Source: Methylorubrum populi
GTDB lineage: Bacteria; Pseudomonadota; Alphaproteobacteria; Rhizobiales; Beijerinckiaceae
Length of the DNA: 64,000 nt
Assembly: GCA_036946625.1 (NCBI GenBank)
Contig: JAQIIU010000001.1
Span: 1 to 64,000, forward strand
Reading direction: 5' to 3'
In this document: positions 35,995 to 44,893 of the stretch, one piece after another
How positions within the stretch are numbered: the stretch's first letter is position 1
Layout of the letters: every line of letters begins with the position of its first letter
Made by a program: the position numbers and the translations under genes
Notes under the pieces: generated by a model
The model's input: only the letters and a program-made list of their open reading frames with translations
The model's database searches: none
What the model was told of the DNA's origin: nothing

Positions 35995-38900
35995 CTACGC
36001 CGCCCCGTGCACCACCGGCACGGCGGGTGCGCCCTCCCACTCGGAATGCGGGGGGATCGACTCGCCCTTCATGACGATGGTGAGCGGGCGCAGCCGCGCG
36101 TAGTCGCCGACATGGCTGTCGTAGAGCACGGTGGAGAAGGCGCCGACCGAGACGCCCCGGCCGACCACGACGCGGCCGACCTTCATGATGCGGTCCTCGT
36201 AGAGATGGGTCTGGAGCGCCGCCGAGCGGTTGACCGCCGCGTAGTCGCCGATGGTGACGCAGTCGAACTCGGTGATGTCGGTCATCAGCAGGCAGGTGCC
36301 CCGGCCGACCTTCACGCCGAACAGCCGCAGCAGCCAGGGCAGGAACGGCGTGCCCATCAGGTGTTCGAGGAGCACCTTGCCGGCCAAGCCCCAATAGGCC
36401 ACCGCGATGGCCTCGGTGCGCATCGCCCACCACGACCACATCGGCCGCATGCCGGGGCGGTAGACGCCCATCAGCAGCCACTTGAGGGCGATCACGCTCG
36501 CGGTCTGGATCAGCGCGATGACGACGCTCGCGGCGACGAAGGCGAATCCCAAGCCGATCCAGTCCCCTTCGAGGATCTCGGGATAGAACACCCAGTCGAT
36601 CGCGCAGATGGCGAGCGAGATGTAGAGCATCGGCGAGAACGAGGTGGCGAAGGCCTCGAACAGGCCGCGTCTCAGCTTGGCCGCCTTGCTCGGCTCGAAG
36701 GTCTGGGCGGCCGAGCCGAGATCGACCCGCTGGCGCACCGGCAGGCGGATCGGCGGCGAGCCGAACCACGTCTCGCCCGGCCCCATGGCCTCGTTCGCCG
36801 GCGGCTTCGACTTGATGCCGATCAGCACGTCGTCGGGGATCTTCGCCCCCGGCGGCAGCACGCCGTCATTGCCGACGAAGACGCGCGCGCCGGTCTCGAC
36901 CGGATGGAGATGCATCCAGCCGCGGCGGATCTCCTCCTCGCCGACCACCACCTCGTCGGCGATGAAGTTGTCGGCGCCGACCGAAACGAGGTCGTGGCGC
37001 GAGCCGAGATTGGTCGAGATCTCGGCGCCCCGGCCCATCCGCGCGCCCATCAGCCGGTACCACGCCCGCATGTAGACGGTGGCGAACAGCGAGGAGAGCG
37101 TCTCCAGCGTCACCTCGGAGGCGAGCGCCACGAGCCACTTGCGCAGATAGAGGCCCGACCAGATCGAGACGGTGCCGTGCGTCGCCCGCGGCAGCACCAC
37201 CCAGCGGATGGCGGCGATGAGCAGCACCGTGCCCGCCGTCATCAGCATGGCGGTGGGCCAGGTCAGCAGCGGCAGGTAGAGGTGGTAATCGACGTCGGTC
37301 ATCTCCGAGAGATTGTCCGAGATCTGGTCGAAGATGTAGAAGGCCGGGAAGATCGGCAGCAGCCCGATCGCCGGCACCGCCGCGAGCAGGAAGGCATAAG
37401 CCCCGCCGAAGGCCGCCCGGCGGCCGGGCGAGGCGGTGGCCGGTTCGGGGAGCGCGGAAAAGTCGACCGTGCCGACCCGGCGGCCCGGCGAGCCGTCCCA
37501 GGCCTCGGCCGGACCGATTTCGGTGCCGGCGGGCACGGTGGTCAGATCGGCGATCTCGGCGTGATCGCCGATCACGGTGCCGGGGCCGATGACGCAGGAG
37601 GTGCCGATGGCCACATCCTCGCCGATGGCGACCCGGCCGATGACGAGTTCGTTGCCGACGACCTCGGCATTGGCGATGACGAGCCGGCCGCCGAGCGAGG
37701 CGCCGCGGCCGACGCTGAGGAGGTCGGGGGCGCCGACATCGAGGTCGGAGATCAGCACGTCGTCGCCGATCTTCGCGCCGAGCAGGCGCAGATAGGCGAC
37801 GACGGCGGGCGAGCCTTGCAGCCACTTGACGTGCACCAGCGGCGTCAGCCGCTGCGCCAGCCACCAGCGGTAATAATAGACGCCCCAGAGCGGGTAGCGG
37901 CCTGCCTTGGTCCGCCCGAGGATCAGCCACTTGGCGACGATCGCGATCGTCGCGGTCACCGCGTTGATGCCGATGTAGACGAGCAGCAGGACGCCGAGTT
38001 CGCCCCAGAATCCGAGCCCGCCGCCGGTCAGCAGCAGGTAGGTGACGAAGATGCCGAGCCACTGCGCCGTGGAGAGCGCGATCACGAAGGGCAGCGCCAC
38101 GGCCTGCGCCAGCCCGCACAGGGCGCGGCGCAGGAGCGGGGGCGGATCGAAGCTCAGGTTCCGCAAAGCCGCCTGCGCGCCGACGCCGCCGCTGCGCTCG
38201 ATCAGGCTTGCTGCCATCGCCCGCAGGGTCCGGCCGGCATAGACGTCCTGCAGGGTGATCCCGGCGAGCGCCGGGGTCTCGCGCACCGCGCCGACGAAGC
38301 GGGCGGCGAGCAGCGAGTGGCCGCCGAGCCCGGAGAAGAAGTCGGCCTCGAGCCCGATCGGCCCCCCGCCGAACACCTTTCTCGCCGCCGCCAGCAAAGC
38401 GGCCTCGGTCTCGTTGTCGGGGGCTTCCTGCTCGCCTTCCGGCCCGGCGACGGTCAGCGGGGCGATCCGCAACGCCTTGCGGTCGACCTTGCCCGATGTG
38501 AGCCGGGGCAGGGTCTCCACCGTCTCGAAATGGCCGGGCACCATGTAGGGCGGCATCTGCGCCGCCAGATTCCTTCGCACGTTCGCCCGGTCGAGGGTGG
38601 CGCCGCGCTCGGGCACGAGAAAGGCCACCAGCCGGTCCACCTCGTCGTCCCGGCGCAGCACCACCGCCGCCTGGTTGATCCCGTCCTGCGCCCGGATGCG
38701 GGCCTCGATCTCGCCGAGTTCCACGCGAAAACCGCGGATCTTGACCTGATCGTCGATGCGGCCGTGGAAGACGATGTCGCCTTCCGCCGTCATCGAGACG
38801 GCGTCGCCCGAGCGGTAGAGCACCGGATCGGTCCCGTCGGACGGATAGGGGTTGGCGACGAACTTTTCCGCCGTCAGTTCGGGCCGCTTGAGGTAGCCCG

Positions 38901-40053
38901 CCGCGACGCCGGGGCCGCCGATCAGCAATTCACCTTGTTCGCCGGGCCCGAGCAGGTTCAGCGCCTCGTCGGCGACGTAGACGGAATAGTTCGGGATCGG
39001 GCCGCCGATCGTCACGGGCCGGCCCGGCCGCATCTCGGCGGCGGTCGCCACCACGGTGGCCTCGGTCGGCCCGTAGGTGTTGAACAGGCGCCGCCGATCG
39101 GTCGCCCAGCGCGCCACCAGCGGCTCGGGCAAGGCTTCGCCCCCGAGCAGGACGAGGCGGACGGTGGGCAGGTCGCTCGCGATCATCGCGAGCAGGGTCG
39201 GCACCGTGTCGAGCACGGTGACGCGCGCCTGCGCGATGATCGCGGGCAGGGACTCGACGTCGCCCATCATGGCGGGGCTCGCCACGAACAGGCAGGCGCC
39301 GACGAGATAGGGAACCCAGATCTCCTCCATCGAGAGATCGAAGGCGACGGAAGCGCCCTGGAACACCACGTCGTCGGCGCGCAGGCCGTAGACGGCGTTG
39401 CCCGCGCGCAGGAAGTGGCAGATGTTGGCGTGGCTGATGACGATGCCCTTCGGCACGCCGGTCGAGCCCGAGGTGTAGATCAGGTAGGCCGGGTGCTCGG
39501 GGCCGAGGCCGGCGGCATCGAGATCGGGTATGGGCGCGCCCTGCCCCGCCGCCAGCAGCGCCGCACCCGTGACGGCGGGCGTGCCCTCCGGCGCCTGGGG
39601 CCGCAGGGCGTCGGAGACGAGCAGCGCCTTGGCCGCGGCGTCGCCCAGGCACACCGCGACCCGGTCGGCCGGCGCCTCGGCGTCGAAGGGGAGCCACGCG
39701 GCGCCGGATTTGGTGATGCCGATCTGCGCGACCAGCAGCTCCGTGCCGCGGGCCATCCAGAGGCCGACGACGTCGCCGGGGCCGATGCCGCGGGCGGACA
39801 GTCCCGCGGCGATCGCGTCGGAGCGGGCATCGACCTCGGCGTAGCTCAGGACCGGGCGGCGGCCCTCCGCATCGGCGCTCGCGGCATCGATCAGGCAGGG
39901 CGCGTCGGCATGCGCGGCCGCGCTCGCCCGGAACAGGGCGGCCAGGGTTTCCCGGCGGATCAGGTCGGGTCGCGCAGGGCCCCGCAGGACGGCGCGGCCT
40001 TCGTCCCGTCCGCCGTCCTGCCGGTTCCGGCTCTTCTCGGCGAGACCGCTCAT
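35995..40053 (-). CDS. Pls/PosA-type single-module nonribosomal peptide synthetase with membrane domain
   Basis: 1352 residues. Adenylation domain about 30-530: A3 YLIYTSGSTGVPKG (190-203), A4 VAFDLSMEEIW with the amino-group-binding Asp239, A5 NTYGPTEA (325-332), A7 YRSGD, A8 GRIDDQVKIRGFRVELGEIE (431-450), A10 Lys in TSGKVDRKAL. Carrier domain Ser580 in GLGGHS. Then about six membrane segments alternating with three soluble blocks that carry left-handed beta-helix hexapeptides (IGEDVAIGTSCVIGPGTVIG). This A-T-TM architecture is that of epsilon-poly-lysine synthetase (Pls) and relatives that make homopolymers of amino acids. The monomer cannot be read safely. There are no accessory export or protease genes nearby. 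Confidence 0.9.
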   Translation of the reverse strand: MSGLAEKSRNRQDGGRDEGRAVLRGPARPDLIRRETLAALFRASAAAHADAPCLIDAASADAEGRRPVLSYAEVDARSDAIAAGLSARGIGPGDVVGLWMARGTELLVAQIGITKSGAAWLPFDAEAPADRVAVCLGDAAAKALLVSDALRPQAPEGTPAVTGAALLAAGQGAPIPDLDAAGLGPEHPAYLIYTSGSTGVPKGIVISHANICHFLRAGNAVYGLRADDVVFQGASVAFDLSMEEIWVPYLVGACLFVASPAMMGDVESLPAIIAQARVTVLDTVPTLLAMIASDLPTVRLVLLGGEALPEPLVARWATDRRRLFNTYGPTEATVVATAAEMRPGRPVTIGGPIPNYSVYVADEALNLLGPGEQGELLIGGPGVAAGYLKRPELTAEKFVANPYPSDGTDPVLYRSGDAVSMTAEGDIVFHGRIDDQVKIRGFRVELGEIEARIRAQDGINQAAVVLRRDDEVDRLVAFLVPERGATLDRANVRRNLAAQMPPYMVPGHFETVETLPRLTSGKVDRKALRIAPLTVAGPEGEQEAPDNETEAALLAAARKVFGGGPIGLEADFFSGLGGHSLLAARFVGAVRETPALAGITLQDVYAGRTLRAMAASLIERSGGVGAQAALRNLSFDPPPLLRRALCGLAQAVALPFVIALSTAQWLGIFVTYLLLTGGGLGFWGELGVLLLVYIGINAVTATIAIVAKWLILGRTKAGRYPLWGVYYYRWWLAQRLTPLVHVKWLQGSPAVVAYLRLLGAKIGDDVLISDLDVGAPDLLSVGRGASLGGRLVIANAEVVGNELVIGRVAIGEDVAIGTSCVIGPGTVIGDHAEIADLTTVPAGTEIGPAEAWDGSPGRRVGTVDFSALPEPATASPGRRAAFGGAYAFLLAAVPAIGLLPIFPAFYIFDQISDNLSEMTDVDYHLYLPLLTWPTAMLMTAGTVLLIAAIRWVVLPRATHGTVSIWSGLYLRKWLVALASEVTLETLSSLFATVYMRAWYRLMGARMGRGAEISTNLGSRHDLVSVGADNFIADEVVVGEEEIRRGWMHLHPVETGARVFVGNDGVLPPGAKIPDDVLIGIKSKPPANEAMGPGETWFGSPPIRLPVRQRVDLGSAAQTFEPSKAAKLRRGLFEAFATSFSPMLYISLAICAIDWVFYPEILEGDWIGLGFAFVAASVVIALIQTASVIALKWLLMGVYRPGMRPMWSWWAMRTEAIAVAYWGLAGKVLLEHLMGTPFLPWLLRLFGVKVGRGTCLLMTDITEFDCVTIGDYAAVNRSAALQTHLYEDRIMKVGRVVVGRGVSVGAFSTVLYDSHVGDYARLRPLTIVMKGESIPPHSEWEGAPAVPVVHGAA

Positions 40054-40299
40054 CGATGCTCCGCTGCCGCTCTTCCAATGCGTTCGGGATTCGCCGCACG
40101 ACGCGCCCGATCGAGCGGCCCCATGGGCGCCGCCCTTGGCGGTTTTGCGACGAAGATCGCGCCGTTCGCGGGATTTCTCGGGCCGAGGCCCGTCTCCGAC
40201 GGTCTCTTACACACGCATGCTCTTACACGCGCACGGCAGCGAAGGACCACCCGTTCGAAAACGTCGTATCGGCCCGCGCGATCCGCCCGTCCGGGATTC

Positions 40300-41193
40300 C
40301 TACCCGGCGACCAATCGAAGCGTGCGGGCGGCGGGCGCGAGCCGCACCTGCCGGCCCCAGCCGAAGCCCAGGAAATCCTGCTCGATCCCGTCGGCGAACA
40401 CGACGCCGCCCTCGTTCATCCGCGAGGTGACGACCAGCGCGGCGTCGGCGAGCTTGCCGGCGCGCAGCCGCGTGGCGGTGGCGACGCTGGGAAACGGCTC
40501 GCGCACCCAGTAGCCGACCGCCCGCTCGTCGGGGGCGAGGCGAAAGGACAGACCGGTCGCCTCGGCGATCGAGCGGGCCCAGCCGGTGGCCCCGGTGCCG
40601 GAGGCGACGATGAGCCCGCTGGAGGAATGCTCCTCCGCCGCATCCGCCGCCTCGATCCGGTAGCGGGCGGATTGGTGGCCGCGGTGGCCGACGAAGATCT
40701 CGTTGAGGGCGAACAGGCGCTCGCCGCCGTCGAGCACCGCCTGGACCATGGTGCGGCGCTCGCATCCGACATCGCCCGCGAGGCTTGCCGGCAGCAGGCG
40801 GGGGAGCCGCTCGACGGGATGGCGCGCCAGCACCCCGTCGTAGAGGTCGGGCGCCGGGTTGACCCCGATCACCGGCTGCTCGCCCAGATACTTCGCGACG
40901 TTGGCGATCAGCCCGTCCTGACCGACGGCGACGATGACGTCGTCGTCCGCGAACAGGAAGCGGTCGAGGTCGGGTCGCCGCACCAGGGCCTGACGCCACG
41001 CGCCGGGCACGGCGGCCCGCGCCCGGGCCAGCACGGCGTGGAAGCGTTCGTGGCGCGCCTCGACCTCGGCGAGCCCCTGGCCGCGGCTCTCCAGGAAGAA
41101 GCGGGCCTGACCCCGCGTGGCGTGCCGGGCGATCAGCAGCTCGTAATCGGTCTCGCGGGTGACGAAGACCGCCCGCGGGGTGAGCGCGGCCAT
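40300..41193 (-). CDS. NAD kinase-like protein
   Basis: 297 residues. FADDDVIVAVGQDGLIANVA stands where NAD kinases have GGDGT, with the Asp kept but the Gly-Gly changed to Val-Gly-Gln. GTGATGWARSIAEA corresponds to the TPTGSTAYS loop. The overall NAD kinase/diacylglycerol kinase fold is therefore likely, but catalysis is uncertain. It starts 11 bp after the SPFH gene in the same operon, under a NrtR-like regulator, which points to NAD(P) metabolism. It is often labelled a sugar kinase in databases. Confidence 0.78.
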   Translation of the reverse strand: MAALTPRAVFVTRETDYELLIARHATRGQARFFLESRGQGLAEVEARHERFHAVLARARAAVPGAWRQALVRRPDLDRFLFADDDVIVAVGQDGLIANVAKYLGEQPVIGVNPAPDLYDGVLARHPVERLPRLLPASLAGDVGCERRTMVQAVLDGGERLFALNEIFVGHRGHQSARYRIEAADAAEEHSSSGLIVASGTGATGWARSIAEATGLSFRLAPDERAVGYWVREPFPSVATATRLRAGKLADAALVVTSRMNEGGVVFADGIEQDFLGFGWGRQVRLAPAARTLRLVAG

Positions 41194-41204
41194 GGGACCC
41201 TCCC

Positions 41205-42185
41205 TCAGCGCGCCGGAAGGCCGGTGGGCCGGCGGACCTCGCCGAGCAGAGTGGCGAGCAGGTCCGGCGTCACGTTGACGTGCTCGATCGTGTCGAGCTT
41301 GCCCGCCAGCGCCTGGGCGGCGAGGCCGAGCAGGGTGCCCGGCGCCACGTCGCGGTAGATCGCGATGCGCGCCTGCTCGGCTTCCGCCCGGGCGCCCTCG
41401 ACCGCGCGGATGCGCTCGGCCTCGGCGCCGGCCGCGATGCCTTCCGCCTCGGCCCGTCCCTGCGCCCGGTTGCGGGCGTTCTGCGCCTCTTCCGCGATCA
41501 GCAGGGCCTCGCGCCGGGCCAGTTCGGTCCTGGTGGCGAGTTCGTTCTCGGCGATCGCCCGCTCCTTCTCCACGGCCAGCGCCCGGCGGGCGAAGGTGGC
41601 CTCGTCCGCCTTCTGCTGCAGCGCCTCGTAGGTCGGCGTCTGGAGCGCGCGCTCCAGTTCGCTCGACGGGGCGAGGTCGGTGAGGCGCACCGACACCACG
41701 GCGACGCCGATCTCGGCGAGCGACGGCTCGGCGGCGAGCGCCGCCTGCAACGGCCCGCGCAAGGCTTCCGGTCCGGCATCGAGCAGGGCGCGCACCGGCG
41801 CCTGTCCCAGGAACTGGAGCACGGTCTGGTTGGCCAGCCCCGCGATGCGCGCCTCGATCCGCTCGACCGGCTCGCCCTGGAGCCGGCCGGTGCGCAGGTC
41901 GAGGGAGAAGTCGACCCGGGCGGCGAGGCGTTCGGGATCGGCGACGTGCCAGCCGACGCTGCCCTGCACCGCCACGGTCTGGAAATCGCCGCTGCGCCCG
42001 CGCACGAACAGCGTCATCTCGCGGTCGTCCATCGGCAGTTCGCTGATGCTCGCGGTCTCCGGCCGGAACCAGAACACGAGGCCGCGCCCGCTCTGGCGCG
42101 GGCGGCCGTTGCGGTAGCGGATGACGTGGTGGCTGGCCTCGCTGCGAAGCTGCGAGAGGACGCCGAACCGGCGGATCGTGGCCAT
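41205..42185 (-). CDS. SPFH/Band 7 domain protein
   Basis: 326 residues. SPFH domain in the first 190 residues (RGLVFWFRPETASISELPMD, GSVGWHVADPERLAARVDFS) and a long coiled coil (ARRALAVEKERAIAENELAT, EAEGIAAGAEAERIRAVEGA) as in flotillins. No obvious membrane segment is present, so membrane contact would be peripheral. SPFH proteins form large ring or cage scaffolds. It starts one base after the NrtR-like gene and precedes the NAD-kinase-like gene, so all three are co-translated. Confidence 0.9.
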   Translation of the reverse strand: MATIRRFGVLSQLRSEASHHVIRYRNGRPRQSGRGLVFWFRPETASISELPMDDREMTLFVRGRSGDFQTVAVQGSVGWHVADPERLAARVDFSLDLRTGRLQGEPVERIEARIAGLANQTVLQFLGQAPVRALLDAGPEALRGPLQAALAAEPSLAEIGVAVVSVRLTDLAPSSELERALQTPTYEALQQKADEATFARRALAVEKERAIAENELATRTELARREALLIAEEAQNARNRAQGRAEAEGIAAGAEAERIRAVEGARAEAEQARIAIYRDVAPGTLLGLAAQALAGKLDTIEHVNVTPDLLATLLGEVRRPTGLPAR

Positions 42186-42186
42186 G

Positions 42187-42948
42187 TCAGTCTCCTTGCG
42201 AAGAGGTTTGCGAGGGGGGTTGGCGGAAGCGGTAGAGTTCGGCGGGGCGGTAGGAGACCCCGGTCTCGAGCCGGCCGGTGGGCGCGAGCCAGCCGCGGTC
42301 GAGCATCCGGCGGCGGAAGGCCGGCTTGTTGAGGCGCGCACCGAGGATCGCCTCGTGCACGTCCTGGAGCTGGCGCAGGGTGAACAGCTCGGGCAGCAGG
42401 GCGAAGCCGACCTCCGACGTGTCGAGCTTGCCCCGCAGGCGCCGGATGGCCAGCGCGACGATCCCGGCGTGGTCGAAGGCGAGGGTGAGCGCCTCGCCCG
42501 TCCGCGACAGCACCGTCACCGGGCCGCCGGCCTCCCCCGCCCGAGGCGGTATGACCGTGCCCGGATGCAGGGCGGGGGCGCGCTCCAGCGCCTCGGTGAA
42601 GGCCGCCTCGGTCAGGAGCGCGAGATGGGCCACCGTGACGATGCGCATGCGCGGATCGCGCTCCACGGCGCCGAAGGTGTAGAGCTGCTCCAGATGCGCC
42701 CGCGCCCCACCCGCCTTCTCGCGCAGGACGCGCCCGGCGGCCGCGTCGAGCGCCTCGTCGATCCCGACGAAGCCGCCGGGCAGCGCGTGGCGCCCCGCAT
42801 GCGGGTGCCGGGCGCGCCGCAGCAGCAGGATGGCGGGGCGCCCGCCGGCGAGGCCCAGCAGCACCAGATCGACGGCCAGCGCCGGCCGCGCGTAATCGGC
42901 GGGATCGTAGCGGGCCAGGAACTCGGATTCCGACTCGGCTCGGCTCAT
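42187..42948 (-). CDS. NrtR-like regulator: Nudix fold plus winged helix
   Basis: 253 residues. The Nudix box GGFVGIDEALDAAAGRVLRE has lost the usual REUxEExGU acidic pair (here REKAGG), as in the ADP-ribose-sensing NrtR regulators that no longer hydrolyse substrate. The C-terminal 85 residues (LLPELFTLRQLQDVHEAILG, ARLNKPAFRRRMLDRGWLAP, TGRLETG) form the NrtR winged helix. NrtR represses NAD synthesis and salvage genes. Here the gene heads an operon with SPFH and NAD-kinase-like genes, so it likely controls its own operon from the AT-rich region upstream. Confidence 0.88.
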   Translation of the reverse strand: MSRAESESEFLARYDPADYARPALAVDLVLLGLAGGRPAILLLRRARHPHAGRHALPGGFVGIDEALDAAAGRVLREKAGGARAHLEQLYTFGAVERDPRMRIVTVAHLALLTEAAFTEALERAPALHPGTVIPPRAGEAGGPVTVLSRTGEALTLAFDHAGIVALAIRRLRGKLDTSEVGFALLPELFTLRQLQDVHEAILGARLNKPAFRRRMLDRGWLAPTGRLETGVSYRPAELYRFRQPPSQTSSQGD

Positions 42949-42964
42949 CGCAGCGTCTCGTCGA

Positions 42965-43015
42965 TCTTATATCCAATGTGCGATTTAGTTATTTTTGTTT
43001 TGAATATATGTCAAG
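42965..43015 (-). promoter_or_regulatory. AT-rich promoter/operator region of the NrtR-SPFH operon
   Basis: About 50 bp with far lower GC than its surroundings, including TTATATCC, TTTAGTTATTTTTG and AATATATG, directly upstream of the NrtR-like gene. An operator is expected here because NrtR regulators usually bind AT-rich palindromes, but no clean palindrome was found by eye. Confidence 0.5.
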
Positions 43016-43241
43016 CGGTCGGTCGGAGCCGCCGCGAGGATCGGCCGGAAAGGGTCGGCAGCGGGAGGGGTGGAGGCCGCTCGGCAGGGGGCCCGGCTCG
43101 CCCCTGGCCACGGGTCGGGCCGCCCGCCGACGGAGCGCCGAACCGCGCGCCGAACCCGCCGCGCATCATGGTGCACCGCAACCAAGCGACCGTGCCGTGT
43201 GTTGGGGACCGCAACCCATCTCAGAAAACGGGAGCCCCGCC

Positions 43242-43889
43242 ATGACGACCACCCAGACGACCACCACCCAATCCACGATGCGCACCCGCGTCCTGCGCCT
43301 GACCGCCGCCGCCGGCCTGCTGGCCCTGACGACGGGCGTCGCCGCGGCCCAGAACCCCGACCTGACCAAGAACCCGGAGAACACCGGCCGCGCGCCGACC
43401 GCGACGGAGGCCACCAAATCCAACGGCAACCTGAAAGAGTGGCAGGTGGCCAAATCGGCCAAGACCGGCCTCGCCCAGGCGATCGCCACCGCCGAGGGCG
43501 CGGGCGAGGAGAAGGGCGGCCGGGCGATCGACGCCGATTTCGAGAAGGCCGACGGCAAGAACCCGGCGCATTACGCGATCAAGGTGGTCTACCCGAGCGG
43601 CAAGCTCGTCGAGCACGGCATCGACGCCGACACCGGCGCCCTCTACAAGTCCGAGAACCAGCCGATCGAGCGCTACTTCACCCGCCTGAAGGTCAGCGAC
43701 TTCCAGAACGCCAAGGTCTCGCTGAAGGACGCGATCGCGCTCGCCGAGAAGAAGGCTCCCGGCGGCAAGGCCTACGAGGCCGAGGTCGAGCGCGAGGGCA
43801 AGGCGGTCGAGTACGAGATCAAGGTGGCGCTCACCGACCGCGAGCAGGAGATCAAGGTCGGCCCCGACGGCACCGTGAAGAACGACTGA
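43242..43889 (+). CDS. Exported protein with two PepSY domains
   Basis: 215 residues. The signal peptide (MRTRVLRLTAAAGLLALTTG, then VAAAQNP) is followed by two PepSY-like repeats: KTGLAQAIATAEG...PAHYAIKVVYPSGKLVEHGI-type, and KVSLKDAIALAEKKAPGGKA...EYEIKVALTDREQEIKVGPD. PepSY modules in the periplasm often act as inhibitors or sensors of peptidases. ATG 43242 has GGGAGCC upstream. It stands alone with a 14-bp hairpin after the stop. Confidence 0.88.
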   Translation: MTTTQTTTTQSTMRTRVLRLTAAAGLLALTTGVAAAQNPDLTKNPENTGRAPTATEATKSNGNLKEWQVAKSAKTGLAQAIATAEGAGEEKGGRAIDADFEKADGKNPAHYAIKVVYPSGKLVEHGIDADTGALYKSENQPIERYFTRLKVSDFQNAKVSLKDAIALAEKKAPGGKAYEAEVEREGKAVEYEIKVALTDREQEIKVGPDGTVKND

Positions 43890-43901
43890 TCGTTTCCCGG
43901 A

Positions 43902-43933
43902 CCCACGGCGGAGCGGTCCCGCTCCGCCGTGGG
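43902..43933 (+). terminator. Hairpin after the PepSY gene
   Basis: CCCACGGCGGAGCG and CGCTCCGCCGTGGG pair perfectly (14 bp) around GTCC, 13 bp past the stop. There is no T run, so it may protect the 3' end rather than terminate on its own. Confidence 0.65.
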
Positions 43934-44000
43934 ACGGCAGGCCCGTCGTGACGGGGCGGCCCTCCGGGCGATCGGCCCGCCCTCTGCCCAAAATCGTCGC

Positions 44001-44060
44001 CCGTCATCGCGCGCCTCGGCGAAGCGATCCAGGGGCGCGACCTTTTTCGGAGAAAGGCGC
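44001..44060. repeat. Partial dispersed palindromic repeat
   Basis: CGTCATCGCGCGCCTCGGCG and AAGCGATCCAGGGGCGCGAC match the left half of the family seen at 60375. The right half is missing or degenerate. Confidence 0.65.
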
Positions 44061-44137
44061 TCCGGGCCACCTCGCCGTTGGGTGCGCGGAGACGGGCGAC
44101 CGATGCCGCGGCGCCCTCCCCCAAAAAATTCCGGCCC

Positions 44138-44734
44138 TCAGGCCCAGCGCCAGCCGCCGGGCTCGATGACGAGGATGTGGCCCTGGCGGATGCCGAGCCG
44201 CGGGGCGGCGTGGACGTCGAGATGGCCGACGATGACCAGGAGCGCCCGGGCGACGCCGCCATGGGCGACCATCACCGTCGGGCGGCGCAGCTCCGCCACC
44301 ACCTCCTCCACCCGCGCCTCGACCATGGCGTAGCTCTCCGCCCCCTCCCCGCGGGGCCGGTAGCCCCAGCGGTCGCGGTCGCGCGCGGCGGCGCCCGCCG
44401 CGTCGCGCCGCCGGATCTCGGCCCAGGTCCGGCCCTCCCAGGCGCCGAAGCCGATCTCCTTCAGCCGCGGATCGGCGCGGTAGCCCGCCGCGGGCAGGCC
44501 GATGCCGGCGCGCAGGATCTCCATGGTCCGGCGGGTGCGGGTCAGCGGGCTCGCCACGTAGTCGGCGGTCGGCAGTTCCGCCCCGGCGACGCGGCGCAGG
44601 CGCTCGGCAGCCTCCGCCGCGTGGGCGAGGCCGTTGGCGTTGAGGTCGGTGTCGCGGTGGCCCTGGAGGCGGCCTTCCGCGTTCCAGTCGGTCTGGCCGT
44701 GGCGCACGAACCAGATCGTCGGCACCCCGCTCAC
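44138..44734 (-). CDS. Histidine phosphatase family protein (phosphoglycerate mutase-like)
   Basis: 198 residues from GTG 44734. Phospho-acceptor motif FVRHGQTDWN, the second Arg in SPLTRTRRTMEIL, the Glu in KEIGFGAWEG and the second catalytic His in VMVAHGGVARAL. These enzymes act on sugar phosphates or other phosphoesters by a phosphohistidine intermediate; the particular substrate is not clear. It is divergent from ppk2 with a 159-bp spacer. Confidence 0.92.
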   Translation of the reverse strand: MSGVPTIWFVRHGQTDWNAEGRLQGHRDTDLNANGLAHAAEAAERLRRVAGAELPTADYVASPLTRTRRTMEILRAGIGLPAAGYRADPRLKEIGFGAWEGRTWAEIRRRDAAGAAARDRDRWGYRPRGEGAESYAMVEARVEEVVAELRRPTVMVAHGGVARALLVIVGHLDVHAAPRLGIRQGHILVIEPGGWRWA

Positions 44735-44893
44735 GCCCCTGCCCCGCTCCGGCCGGAGCGTCCCGCGAAAAACCCCGGCACGCCGGATCGGGAACGGCGG
44801 AGGCGGCACATCTGTTGGGGCTCCAAGCTTGTCCCTTCCTGCGGGTCCGGGCCGGCGGCCTCGCAATCGGCTCGTGAGCGGGTAATTTTCGGC

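Noticed and set aside
35107-41358. A 2083-codon open frame on the plus strand
   Set aside because: It is the antisense shadow of the peptide synthetase and NAD-kinase-like genes; composition is Arg/Gly/Asp/His-rich nonsense and no domain is visible.
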